From NCBI GenBank assembly GCA_026996955.1, contig JALWJV010000286.1, positions 1-12,797 of the forward strand: a stretch of 12,797 nt of DNA. The letters run 5' to 3'. The notes below the pieces were generated by a model. The model was not told the origin of the DNA. It searched no databases and saw nothing but the letters and a program-made list of their open reading frames with translations. The position numbers and the translations under genes were made by a program. Every line of letters starts with the position of its first letter. Positions within the stretch are counted from its first letter, which is position 1. Positions 1 through 7,389 of this stretch are shown piece by piece. The DNA comes from Deltaproteobacteria bacterium (GTDB taxonomy: Bacteria > Desulfobacterota > Dissulfuribacteria > Dissulfuribacterales > QOAL01).

Positions 1-41
1 TCCAAGGATTGTAAGGGTAACAGAATGGAAAAAGGGAGATC

Positions 42-1301
42 ATGGGCGAACGGATAGGTTTCATATCAACCAGATTTGCTGGAACAGACGGTGTTTCTCT
101 GGAATCTGCAAAGTGGGCAGAGGTCCTGTGGCAGGACCAGCATGTAAGCTACTGGTACGCTGGCCAGCTTGATAGGGATGCTGGTGTCTCAATGTGTATT
201 CCAGAGGCCTATTTTAACCATCCGGAAAATCAGTATGTTAATGACATGGTGTGGGGCCGCACCACAAGGCATTCCCAGGTTACCAGGCGTATTCACAGTC
301 TTACAGAATACCTGAAGGGTACAATTTACGATTTTGTAAAGCAGTTTGATATCACCCTATTAATCATTCAAAACGCTCTCACCATTCCCATGCATATTCC
401 CCTGGGGCTTGCCCTCACCGAGTTTCTGGCAGAGACTCCCATGCCTGCCATAGCGCATCACCATGATTTTTACTGGGAGAGAAGCAGATTCCAGGTAAAC
501 AGCGTCCCTGACTTTCTGGACATGGCATTTCCGCCAAGGGACCTTAATCTTCAGCATGTGGTGATAAATCAGGCTGCAAGGGAGGAGCTTGCCCTTAGAA
601 AGGGCCTGTCATCCCTGCTGATTCCCAATATACTAGATTTTGATAACCCACCCGGCCCTCCGGATGAATTTTCAGCAGACATCAGGGATGCCATCGGGCT
701 TGCGCCTGAAGACAAATTGATCCTGCAACCCACAAGGGTTGTGCCTAGAAAGGGAATTGAACACAGTCTTACTCTAATAAAGAGGCTTGATGATCCCAGG
801 TGCAAGCTGGTTATCTCTCATGGTTCCGGGGACGAGGGTGACGATTATCCCAAGCAGATAAAAGAGCTTGCCCGTTATGAAGGTGTGGATGTCCGGTTCT
901 TTGGAAACAACATTGGTGACAGGAGACGTATAGACAGCAAGGGAAGAAAAATCTACATACTTCAGGATCTGTATCTGCATGCAGACCTAGTGCTTTATCC
1001 CAGTATATATGAGGGTTTTGGAAATGCGTTCCTGGAGGCAATTTATTATAGGGTACCCATTATTGTTAACAGGTATCCTGTGTGGGTCAGGGATATAGAG
1101 CCGCGTGGGTTCAAGGTCCCCATGATGAACGGGTTTGTTAATCAGCAGATTGTTGAAGAGGCGCGGCGCCTGCTTGAGGACCAGGAGTACAGACATCAGA
1201 TGATAGAACACAACTATGAACTTGCCAGGCGTTATTACGGTTATCCTGTGCTGAGATACGGGCTTCAGACCCTGATTAACAATATCAAGAACAGGATGTA
1301 G
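42..1301 (+). CDS. GT4-family glycosyltransferase, possible mannosylglucosylglycerate-type synthase
   Basis: The protein has 419 residues and a GT-B layout. The N-terminal acceptor half starts with a short strand and a TDGVS loop (15-19) and contains a His-rich HHHDFYWER stretch (139-147). The C-terminal nucleotide-sugar half has QPTRVVPRKG (229-238), where R232 and K237 fit the GT4 phosphate-binding Arg/Lys pair, and the E-x7-E signature E324-GFGNAFL-E332. These features support a retaining GT4 transferase in the cytoplasm. The ATG at 42 follows GGGAG at 34-38. It is the first gene of a closely spaced set that includes glucosyl-3-phosphoglycerate synthase and a glucosylglycerate-phosphorylase-like enzyme. 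A role adding a sugar (GDP-mannose or UDP/NDP-glucose donor) to glucosylglycerate or its phosphate is therefore plausible by context. The family is certain, but donor and acceptor are inferred. No signal peptide or membrane segment is seen. Confidence 0.88.
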   Translation: MGERIGFISTRFAGTDGVSLESAKWAEVLWQDQHVSYWYAGQLDRDAGVSMCIPEAYFNHPENQYVNDMVWGRTTRHSQVTRRIHSLTEYLKGTIYDFVKQFDITLLIIQNALTIPMHIPLGLALTEFLAETPMPAIAHHHDFYWERSRFQVNSVPDFLDMAFPPRDLNLQHVVINQAAREELALRKGLSSLLIPNILDFDNPPGPPDEFSADIRDAIGLAPEDKLILQPTRVVPRKGIEHSLTLIKRLDDPRCKLVISHGSGDEGDDYPKQIKELARYEGVDVRFFGNNIGDRRRIDSKGRKIYILQDLYLHADLVLYPSIYEGFGNAFLEAIYYRVPIIVNRYPVWVRDIEPRGFKVPMMNGFVNQQIVEEARRLLEDQEYRHQMIEHNYELARRYYGYPVLRYGLQTLINNIKNRM

Positions 1302-1357
1302 GGAGCAAACACCAGCTTGTGCCTTGCATCACCGGGCATGTATGAACGGAGGAAGCC

Positions 1358-3094
1358 ATGTGGAGTCTTCACAAGGATTTGCAGCAAAAGATAAGAGCCA
1401 GTTTTGAAAGGCTTTACGGGGCGGAAAAGGTGCCAAGGCTCCTTGAGCGCATGTCTCTTCTGGTCAGCCGGTACAGTTTTCTTTTTGAGCCCTGCGGCGC
1501 TGAGGAGCCATTCTGGGATGAGAAGAGCAGCATCCTTATCACCTATGGTGACATGGTAACTGATGAAGGCCAGGCCCCGCTTGTAACACTTGAGAGTTTT
1601 TTGAAGGAGCATCTTTCAGGTGTTATCTCTGGTGTGCACATACTGCCGTTTTTTCCATACAGTTCTGACGACGGATTCTCTGTAATTGACTACAGGCAGG
1701 TTAATCCAGAGCTTGGAACATGGGAGGATATTGAAAGGATTGCCAGGGAATTTACCCTGATGGTTGATCTGGTGCTGAATCATGTCTCGGCAAGCAGTGA
1801 ATGGTTTGAGCATTATCTAAGCGGCATAGCACCTGAGCGAGAGTATTTTATCGAGCTTGACCCGGGGACAGATCTGAGCAGCGTGGTAAGACCAAGGACA
1901 ACGCCCCTGCTTACACCTGCCTACACGGTGTACGGGGAGCGCTGGGTCTGGACAACATTCAGCAGTGATCAGGTTGATCTTAACTATGCCAATCCTGACC
2001 TGCTTTTTGAGATGCTTGATATCCTCCTTGGATATATTGCCAAAGGCGCCAGGATAATCCGGCTTGATGCCATTGCCTACCTGTGGAAAAAGATTGGTAC
2101 GTCATGTGTGAACCTGCCGGAAACCCATGAGGTGGTAAGGCTAATGAGGGCGGTTACAGAGCGTGTTGCCCCCTGTGTCAGGCTTCTTACAGAGACCAAT
2201 CTGCCGCACCAGGAGAATATCAGCTATTTTGGCAACGGCGATGAGGCACACATGGTGTACCAGTTTTCATTACCGCCACTGCTGCTCTACACAATGCAGA
2301 CCGGATCTGCCGCCCATCTGTCTTCATGGGCAGCCTCACTTGACGAGCCGCCTCCTGGATGCGGTTTTCTGAACTTTACTGCCTCTCACGACGGAATAGG
2401 GGTGAGACCCCTTGAGGGAATACTGGCTCCTGAAGAGATAGATCAGGTTGTTGAAAATGTAAAGAAGTGCGGCGGGCTTGTTTCAAGCCGTACTGTGGAG
2501 GACGGCACGGAAAAACCCTATGAACTTAATATCACTTGGTTTGATGCCATGAGGGTTCCCGATGATCCTGATGATCTTACTGCCCAGCTAAGGCGTTTTA
2601 TCTGTTCCCAGGCAATAATGCTGGAACTTAAGGGTATTCCTGCAGTATATTTTCATAACCTTACGGCAACCGGCAATTATTATGAGGGTGTGGAACAGAC
2701 AGGAATGAACCGCACCATAAACCGCAGGAAATGGCGCAGGAAGGAACTTGAGGCACGCCTTTCAGACAGGGAGTCAGCAGCATTTCACGTATTTAATATG
2801 TTCAAAAAGCTTTTGAACATTCGTGCCGGGCAACCGGCGTTTCATCCTGATGCTGCTCAGGAGGTGATTGAGCTGCCTGATACCATGTTTGGTATCAGGC
2901 GTATTGCCCAGGGCGGCCAGAGGATTGTGGCAGTAAGTAATGTTACAGGAAATCCCCAGAGTATCCCTCTTCATGACCTTGACACAGAGCTGGCAGCCTT
3001 TGAGAAAGTTCGTGACCTGATTTCAGATCAGCCTGTAAGCGGTGATGTGGTGCTTGAACCCTGGCAGACCTGCTGGCTTACTGCCGCTGGCTGA
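1358..3094 (+). CDS. GH13_18 sugar phosphorylase, probable glucosylglycerate phosphorylase
   Basis: This 578-residue enzyme is an alpha-amylase-fold protein of the sucrose phosphorylase subfamily. Visible GH13 motifs are: HILPFFPYSSDDGFSV (104-119); DLVLNH (137-142); RLDA with nucleophile D237; TETN with acid/base E279; and ASHDG with H344-D345. Length and the FPYSSDDGFSV signature match sucrose/glucosylglycerate phosphorylases rather than hydrolytic amylases. Such enzymes cleave with inorganic phosphate to give glucose-1-phosphate, and glucosylglycerate-specific members are known in this subfamily. The presence of gpgS downstream favours glucosylglycerate over sucrose, with D-glycerate as the other product. 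The ATG at 1358 is preceded by GGAGG at 1348-1352. No signal peptide is present, so it should be cytoplasmic. The 3' third of the gene carries unusual perfect hairpins (listed separately). Subfamily is confident; substrate is moderately confident. Confidence 0.9.
   Translation: MWSLHKDLQQKIRASFERLYGAEKVPRLLERMSLLVSRYSFLFEPCGAEEPFWDEKSSILITYGDMVTDEGQAPLVTLESFLKEHLSGVISGVHILPFFPYSSDDGFSVIDYRQVNPELGTWEDIERIAREFTLMVDLVLNHVSASSEWFEHYLSGIAPEREYFIELDPGTDLSSVVRPRTTPLLTPAYTVYGERWVWTTFSSDQVDLNYANPDLLFEMLDILLGYIAKGARIIRLDAIAYLWKKIGTSCVNLPETHEVVRLMRAVTERVAPCVRLLTETNLPHQENISYFGNGDEAHMVYQFSLPPLLLYTMQTGSAAHLSSWAASLDEPPPGCGFLNFTASHDGIGVRPLEGILAPEEIDQVVENVKKCGGLVSSRTVEDGTEKPYELNITWFDAMRVPDDPDDLTAQLRRFICSQAIMLELKGIPAVYFHNLTATGNYYEGVEQTGMNRTINRRKWRRKELEARLSDRESAAFHVFNMFKKLLNIRAGQPAFHPDAAQEVIELPDTMFGIRRIAQGGQRIVAVSNVTGNPQSIPLHDLDTELAAFEKVRDLISDQPVSGDVVLEPWQTCWLTAAG
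2798..2820 (+). repeat. 10-bp perfect inverted repeat inside the phosphorylase gene
   Basis: ATGTTCAAAA at 2798-2807 is the exact reverse complement of TTTTGAACAT at 2811-2820, with a 3-nt loop. It lies inside the coding sequence (encoding NMFKKLLNI). A small GC-rich hairpin follows at 2825-2838 (GCCGG-GCAA-CCGGC, a GNRA-type loop). Function is unknown, and chance is possible. Confidence 0.6.
2875..2900 (+). repeat. 11-bp perfect inverted repeat inside the phosphorylase gene
   Basis: GCCTGATACCA at 2875-2885 is exactly complementary to TGGTATCAGGC at 2890-2900 around a 4-nt loop. It encodes part of LPDTMFGIRR. With the two hairpins just upstream it makes three perfect stem-loops within about 100 nt of the transcript. 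It could affect mRNA stability or translation pace; no evidence beyond the structure itself. Confidence 0.6.
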
Positions 3095-3167
3095 GCAGTT
3101 CACAATGGCCAAATGTGCGGCATGGGTGTATGGTTTAAAGGTCGTATGTTAATGATGGAGGTGAATC

Positions 3168-3548
3168 ATGGGAAACATAACTGAGACAACCTTTGTACAG
3201 GTAACAGAGCACCGGCCATGGGGGAGTTTTACAGTTCTGGCCGATGAGCCTGATCACAAGGTCAAGCGCATAGTTGTTAATCCTGCAGCCAGGCTCTCAC
3301 TTCAGCGCCATCAGAGGCGCCAGGAGCACTGGCTGGTGGTAAGCGGCACTGCCCATGTTACCCTGAACAGTGATATTATAGAAGTTGCTCCCGGAGAGGC
3401 AGTGGATATTCCCAGAAGGGCAGTGCACCGGGTAGAGAACAGGGGAAACAGTCCCCTGGTCTTTATCGAGATTCAGCTTGGTGATTATTTTGGCGAGGAT
3501 GACATAGAACGTCTTGAGGATGATTACGGACGCACAGGAGAGGTGTAG
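3168..3548 (+). CDS. Stand-alone cupin, type II phosphomannose isomerase-like domain
   Basis: The 126-residue protein corresponds to the C-terminal isomerase domain of bifunctional ManC/AlgA enzymes, without the GDP-mannose pyrophosphorylase part. Family hallmarks are HRPWGSF (15-21), a LSLQ-H48-x4-E53-H54-W core, the second cupin motif G76-x5-P82-x4-H87-x3-N91, and the C-terminal GEDDIERLEDDYGR (99-112). In typical family members the first motif reads HHHRxEH; here it is HQRRQEH, so two of the clustered histidines are replaced while H48, E53, H54 and H87 remain. It would interconvert fructose-6-phosphate and mannose-6-phosphate, or serve as a sugar-phosphate-binding cupin. A strong Shine-Dalgarno GGAGGTGA (3157-3164) precedes ATG 3168. 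A mannose-supplying role fits GT4 neighbours, but no GDP-mannose pyrophosphorylase gene is in the window. Confidence 0.82.
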   Translation: MGNITETTFVQVTEHRPWGSFTVLADEPDHKVKRIVVNPAARLSLQRHQRRQEHWLVVSGTAHVTLNSDIIEVAPGEAVDIPRRAVHRVENRGNSPLVFIEIQLGDYFGEDDIERLEDDYGRTGEV

Positions 3549-3550
3549 GT

Positions 3551-4726
3551 TTGAGTGCTAACCTGGTAGAAACTGACAACTTTGAGCAGATTCGTGACAG
3601 GGTGCGAAAGCTTCCCTTTGAGCTTGAAAAGTACAGGGAGCTGCTTCTTGCCAATGTGATAATGCTTGGAGAGATACCTGCGCCTACATTCCATGAGCAG
3701 GAGCGGATACATCTGCTTGAGCAGCGGTTTAATGAATGCGGGCTTCAGAACTGTTCGATAGATGAAAAGGGAAACGGGGCTGCAATTATTCCAGGGAAAC
3801 GGGGAGATACAACCATACTCCTAACGGCACATGCAGACACTCCCTTTCCTGCAAGCCTTGACCACACGCTTACACTTGAGCCTGACCGGATTGTAGGCCC
3901 CGGTATTGCAGACAACAGCCTTGGTATTGCTGTTCTTGCAACCCTTCCAACCATGCTTGAGGGCCTGGGAATAAGGCTGAGCTCAGACATACTGCTGATG
4001 GGGGCTGTAAAGAGCCTGAACGAAGGCAATCAGGAGGGCTTGCGTTTCTTTCTTTCAAATGCCGAAAGGCCCATTACCGCTGCACTTGCCGTTGAGGGGG
4101 TGCAGCTTGGAAGGCTGAATTACAGGTCACGCGCCTCTCTGGGTGGCGAGATCGCCTGTGTTGCAGACAATGCCCATGAAGAGGTCAGTGCCCTTGACGT
4201 GCTTAATCAGATTATTTACAGGCTCAGGAAGATTCATCTTCCCCAGGAGTCAGAGACAAGGCTGATCCTTGGATACATTGAGGGCGGAGTCACCTACAAG
4301 ACACCGGCAAGAAAGGCACGGCTCAAGTTTCAGTTAAGCAGTGACTCTGACCAGACCATTATTGACATAACAGAGAAGATTGACAGTGTTATCCACGAAC
4401 TCTCAAAGGAGTACAGGGTAAATATTGATTTCAATATCATAGCCCGTACCCGCTATGGCGGCCTTGACCCCCAGCATTTTCTTGTGCTGCAGGCAAGGCG
4501 TGTGCTTACAACGCTGGGCATCCATCCGGGAAGTAATGCCTATTCATCTGTTATCTCCGGTTTTGTAGAAAATGAAATACCTGCAATGTGTGTAGGTATA
4601 ACCACCGGAGAGAATCTTAACTATCCTGATGAGCGGATAGATATTTCACCAATAATGAAGGGAGTAGCCCAGCTGATTGGTCTGCTTTTATCAATAGATG
4701 GAGGATGCTGTGCAGGACATCAGTAA
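3551..4726 (+). CDS. M20-family peptidase-like protein with degraded active site
   Basis: The 391-residue protein follows the M20 metallohydrolase fold. Metal-site elements HAD (94-96), GPGIAD-N (D121) and VEG (E182) are in place. Where active M20 enzymes have the Glu-Glu pair in a VGEEGLGDLRG-like segment, this protein reads VKSLNEGNQEG, placing S155-L156 at the Glu pair. Near the C-terminus the usual His of a GGAHSLDE-type motif aligns with N367 (NLNYPDE). The catalytic base and two metal ligands therefore seem lost by eye alignment, although E158 or E162 might compensate. The TTG start at 3551 lies two bases after the cupin stop, with an AGGAGAGG Shine-Dalgarno overlapping the end of that gene. 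The close linkage suggests a role in the same solute pathway, perhaps a binding, regulatory or non-peptidase hydrolase function. The true activity is unknown. Confidence 0.82.
   Translation: MSANLVETDNFEQIRDRVRKLPFELEKYRELLLANVIMLGEIPAPTFHEQERIHLLEQRFNECGLQNCSIDEKGNGAAIIPGKRGDTTILLTAHADTPFPASLDHTLTLEPDRIVGPGIADNSLGIAVLATLPTMLEGLGIRLSSDILLMGAVKSLNEGNQEGLRFFLSNAERPITAALAVEGVQLGRLNYRSRASLGGEIACVADNAHEEVSALDVLNQIIYRLRKIHLPQESETRLILGYIEGGVTYKTPARKARLKFQLSSDSDQTIIDITEKIDSVIHELSKEYRVNIDFNIIARTRYGGLDPQHFLVLQARRVLTTLGIHPGSNAYSSVISGFVENEIPAMCVGITTGENLNYPDERIDISPIMKGVAQLIGLLLSIDGGCCAGHQ
4700..4704 (+). promoter_or_regulatory. Shine-Dalgarno that decides the gpgS start
   Basis: GGAGG lies five bases before the GTG at 4710 and is embedded in the last codons of the preceding gene. 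The upstream in-frame ATG at 4698 overlaps this site and has no purine-rich ribosome site of its own, so GTG 4710 is preferred. Confidence 0.6.
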
Positions 4727-5687
4727 TTGGCTGCAGTCAAATACGTTCCATCATAGTCAGTTCTGGGATCTGTTGAGGATGATCGAGGAGAAGGAGAAGA
4801 GGGGCCTTACCATCTCCCTGTGCATCCCCACCCTGAATGAAGAAAAGACCATTGGCAAGGAGGTGGTGCTGTTCAAGTCCGAGCTGGTGGACCGGTACCC
4901 GCTTCTTGATGAGATTGCAGTAATTGACTCAGGCTCAACTGACAGGACCATTGAAGTTGCTGCCTCCTTTGGTGCCTCTGTGTATCTTTCGGCAGACATC
5001 CTGCCGCAGATGGGTTTCAAGAGGGGTAAGGGGGAGAACCTGTGGAAGGCTATCTATCAGCTTCAGGGCGATATCATTGTCTATGTTGATGCAGATATAA
5101 AAAATATCCATCCAAGGTTTGTTTACGGGCTTGTTGCACCCCTGATATACCGGCCTGAAATTAAATATGTAAAGGCATTTTATGACAGGCCCCTTGCCCT
5201 TTCAAAGGAGATAAGGCCCTCAGGTGGCGGCAGGGTCACAGAGATTTTGGTGCGGCCGCTTTTCTCACTGTTTTTCCCGGAGTTAACCGCAATAATTCAG
5301 CCCCTTTCAGGGGAGTATGCAGTAAGGCGTGAGATCCTTGAACGCATTCCGTTTCCTGTGGGCTATGGCGTTGAGACATCCCATCTTATTGATGTCTATG
5401 ATGGGTGGGGGATTGAGGCATTTGCACAGACTGATCTTGACAAGCGGGTCCACAGGCATCAGGCCACCAGGGACCTTGGAAAGATGTCTTTTGGTATCCT
5501 CAGGACATTTCTGAAAAGGCTTAAGAGCAAGGGAATCATAAAGGATCTTCCTGAGCTCACGCCGTTTCTGCGTCAGTTCCAGGCGCGTGAAGATCATTAC
5601 GAGCAGATAATTCATGAGATAGTGGAGGAAGAGCGTCCTCCAATGATTGAGGTGCCTGAATACAGGGCAAGGCGCGGACTTGAGTAA
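4710..5687 (+). CDS. gpgS: Glucosyl-3-phosphoglycerate synthase (GT81)
   Basis: This 325-residue GT-A glycosyltransferase transfers glucose from an NDP-glucose donor to 3-phosphoglycerate, forming glucosyl-3-phosphoglycerate, the committed step of glucosylglycerate synthesis. Seen in the sequence (numbered from GTG 4710): the PTLNEE donor-binding start (40-45, IPTLNEEKTIG); IDSGSTD (82-88); the metal-binding D127-A-D129; GGGRVTE (172-178); the family-typical PLSGEYA (198-204) and FPVGYGVE (215-222); and a DKRVHRHQ stretch with H248 and H250. Length fits the family (about 320-330). The chosen GTG start overlaps the end of the M20-like gene by 17 nt; a longer form from ATG 4698 adds four residues. 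The next gene begins in a TAATG junction, implying translational coupling. Cytoplasmic; no membrane segment. Confidence 0.9.
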   Translation: MQDISNWLQSNTFHHSQFWDLLRMIEEKEKRGLTISLCIPTLNEEKTIGKEVVLFKSELVDRYPLLDEIAVIDSGSTDRTIEVAASFGASVYLSADILPQMGFKRGKGENLWKAIYQLQGDIIVYVDADIKNIHPRFVYGLVAPLIYRPEIKYVKAFYDRPLALSKEIRPSGGGRVTEILVRPLFSLFFPELTAIIQPLSGEYAVRREILERIPFPVGYGVETSHLIDVYDGWGIEAFAQTDLDKRVHRHQATRDLGKMSFGILRTFLKRLKSKGIIKDLPELTPFLRQFQAREDHYEQIIHEIVEEERPPMIEVPEYRARRGLE

Positions 5688-7156
5688 TGCGCATTGCAAT
5701 ATGTCATTATCATCTTCAGCGGGGAGGTGTTACAAGAATAATCCTCCATACTGTCCGGGCCTTGGAGAAGCAGGGTGCGCAGGTAGTGGTGCTTGCCGGT
5801 GAGGCCCCTCCGGATTCATGGAGTATGCCGCACCGGGTTGTGCCTGAACTCCACTATGACAATATCTGCGGCGGGTGCAGTGCCGACACCCTGCATGATC
5901 ATCTTGTTGAAGCTGCAAATCTTGCCCTTGGCGCTACCCCTGATGTATGGCATTTTCATAACCACAGCCTTGGAAAGAACCTTGCCTTGCCGCTGGTCAT
6001 ATCACGTCTTGTTAAGGAGGGCCAGCGGCTTCTGCTGCATATCCACGATTTCCCAGAAGATGGACGTCCCAATAACTACAGCCGCCTGTTAAACCAGCTT
6101 GCCTCCGGCGATCACTGCAGGCTTTCCCGTATTCTCTATCCTTCTGCCCCTCATGTGCATTATGTGCTTCTTAACAGCAGGGACCTTGATTTTATCAGAG
6201 ATGCCGGTGCCTCGGAAAAATCCGTACATCTTATGCCCAATCCCGTTGAGGTGGGTGGGGGAAGGGAGATGGTGGATATGATCTCAGAAGGGGGAATCTC
6301 CAAAGAGAGGCTGTATCTCTATCCTACAAGGGCAATAAGAAGGAAGAATATCGGAGAGTTTCTGCTCTGGGCCGTAATGGCACGTTCAGCAAGAGATACC
6401 TTTGCCCTTACCATGGCCCCCTCAAACCCTGCTGAGCGGCCGTTTTATGAGGGTTGGAAAAGGCTTTCGGCTGAACTCTGTCTGCCGGTGCAGTTTGAAT
6501 ACGCAGAGGCAACAGGTTACTCATTTGACATGATGCTTCAAAAGGCCCACGCGGTGATGACAACAAGTGTTGCCGAGGGGTTTGGCATGGCTTTTCTTGA
6601 GCCGTGGCTTATGGGAAGGGCTGTGTGCGGAAGGGATCTTCCTGAGATAACAGGAGAGTTTCGTGATTCTGGCATACGGCTTCCGTACATGTATTCAAGG
6701 CTTGATGTGCCGGTGTCCATGCTGGGTAGGGATGAACTCATAAAAAAAATGAGAGTTGTGCAGGATGAGTATCATAATGCATATGGGCTGAACCGCTTAA
6801 AGCTGTCTGTCCCCTCCCTTGCTGATACCTGGATACAGGACGAGATGATTGATTTTGCACGTCTTGATGAGCTGTTTCAGGCAAAGGTTATCATAAGGTT
6901 GAGTGAACAGCCTGAAATGTCTGAAGAACTGGCATGTGAGAACAATCCTCTTAAAAAAAGTTATGACCAGGAACTTATAAGCTCAAACCGTAATGTGATT
7001 TGCAGCAAGTACAGCCTTGAAAATTACAGTGAAAAGATAATGGATGTTTATCTGAAAATTTCTGAATCTGAGCCGGGTACTATACATAATCTTGACGGTA
7101 TCAGGCTGCTTGAGAGATTTCTTGCCCCTGAGCGCCTGAGCCTTTTAAGAATGTGA
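5687..7156 (+). CDS. Second GT4-family glycosyltransferase, coupled to gpgS
   Basis: The 489-residue protein opens with a typical GT-B N-terminus, HYHLQRGGVTR (7-17), where the GGVTR loop is the usual glycine-rich acceptor-side motif. It has HIHDFPEDGRP (118-128), a C-terminal domain with YPTRAIRRKN (212-221; R215, R219-K220), and the E-x7-E signature E297-GFGMAFL-E305. About 110 C-terminal residues, mostly helical and charged, extend past the GT core. The ATG at 5687 overlaps the gpgS stop (TAATG), so the two are probably translated together at matched levels. That makes it the strongest candidate for the next step on glucosyl-3-phosphoglycerate, as in mannosylglucosylglycerate pathways (MggA-like role), but sequence alone does not fix donor or acceptor. 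Sequence similarity to the first GT4 gene is limited to the generic motifs, so the two probably do different jobs. Confidence 0.87.
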   Translation: MRIAICHYHLQRGGVTRIILHTVRALEKQGAQVVVLAGEAPPDSWSMPHRVVPELHYDNICGGCSADTLHDHLVEAANLALGATPDVWHFHNHSLGKNLALPLVISRLVKEGQRLLLHIHDFPEDGRPNNYSRLLNQLASGDHCRLSRILYPSAPHVHYVLLNSRDLDFIRDAGASEKSVHLMPNPVEVGGGREMVDMISEGGISKERLYLYPTRAIRRKNIGEFLLWAVMARSARDTFALTMAPSNPAERPFYEGWKRLSAELCLPVQFEYAEATGYSFDMMLQKAHAVMTTSVAEGFGMAFLEPWLMGRAVCGRDLPEITGEFRDSGIRLPYMYSRLDVPVSMLGRDELIKKMRVVQDEYHNAYGLNRLKLSVPSLADTWIQDEMIDFARLDELFQAKVIIRLSEQPEMSEELACENNPLKKSYDQELISSNRNVICSKYSLENYSEKIMDVYLKISESEPGTIHNLDGIRLLERFLAPERLSLLRM

Positions 7157-7161
7157 GTATC

Positions 7162-7375
7162 TATTCAGTGTGGTAAATGGTCTTGTTTTGGAGTGACTCT
7201 GAAGAATTTCGTAGTTTTTCTTGGCGAAGCGCAGCCAAAAAATCGCGTCTGTCTGAGTGAGGCACGAGCGAGTTTCGCGATTTTGGCGTAGCGAGCCTTA
7301 GAAAAACAAGAAATTATTTATCGAAACGGAAAAACAAGATCATTTGCCATCCTTTTAAAATTAATGCGCTGAATA
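7162..7375. repeat. Long multi-armed imperfect palindrome (MITE-like or structured RNA)
   Basis: The 233-nt gap between two cluster genes is nearly filled by nested inverted repeats. TATTCAG (7162-7168) pairs with CTGAATA (7369-7375). The 18-nt arms 7172-7189 and 7331-7348 pair with two mismatches, both G-U compatible in RNA. AATTTC (7205-7210) pairs with GAAATT (7310-7315); GTTTTTCT (7214-7221) with AGAAAAAC (7300-7307); and AAAATCGCG (7239-7247) with CGCGATTTT (7276-7284) around a 28-nt loop. Two small side hairpins, TTGGC/GCCAA (7221-7238) and GGC/GCC (7285-7297), sit symmetrically between the arms. No ORF or transposase is present. It may be a non-autonomous mobile repeat, or an RNA element that attenuates or separates expression of the downstream HAD gene. 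Confidence 0.75.
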
Positions 7376-7389
7376 ATTACGAATGTGAG

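Noticed and set aside
1..41. Promoter or end of an upstream gene at the left edge
   Set aside because: Only a ribosome binding site is visible in these 41 bases; there is too little sequence to call anything else.
7344..7389. Promoter for the HAD gene downstream of the palindrome
   Set aside because: TTGCCA at 7344-7349 has no -10-like hexamer at 16-18 nt spacing, so a sigma-70 promoter cannot be supported.
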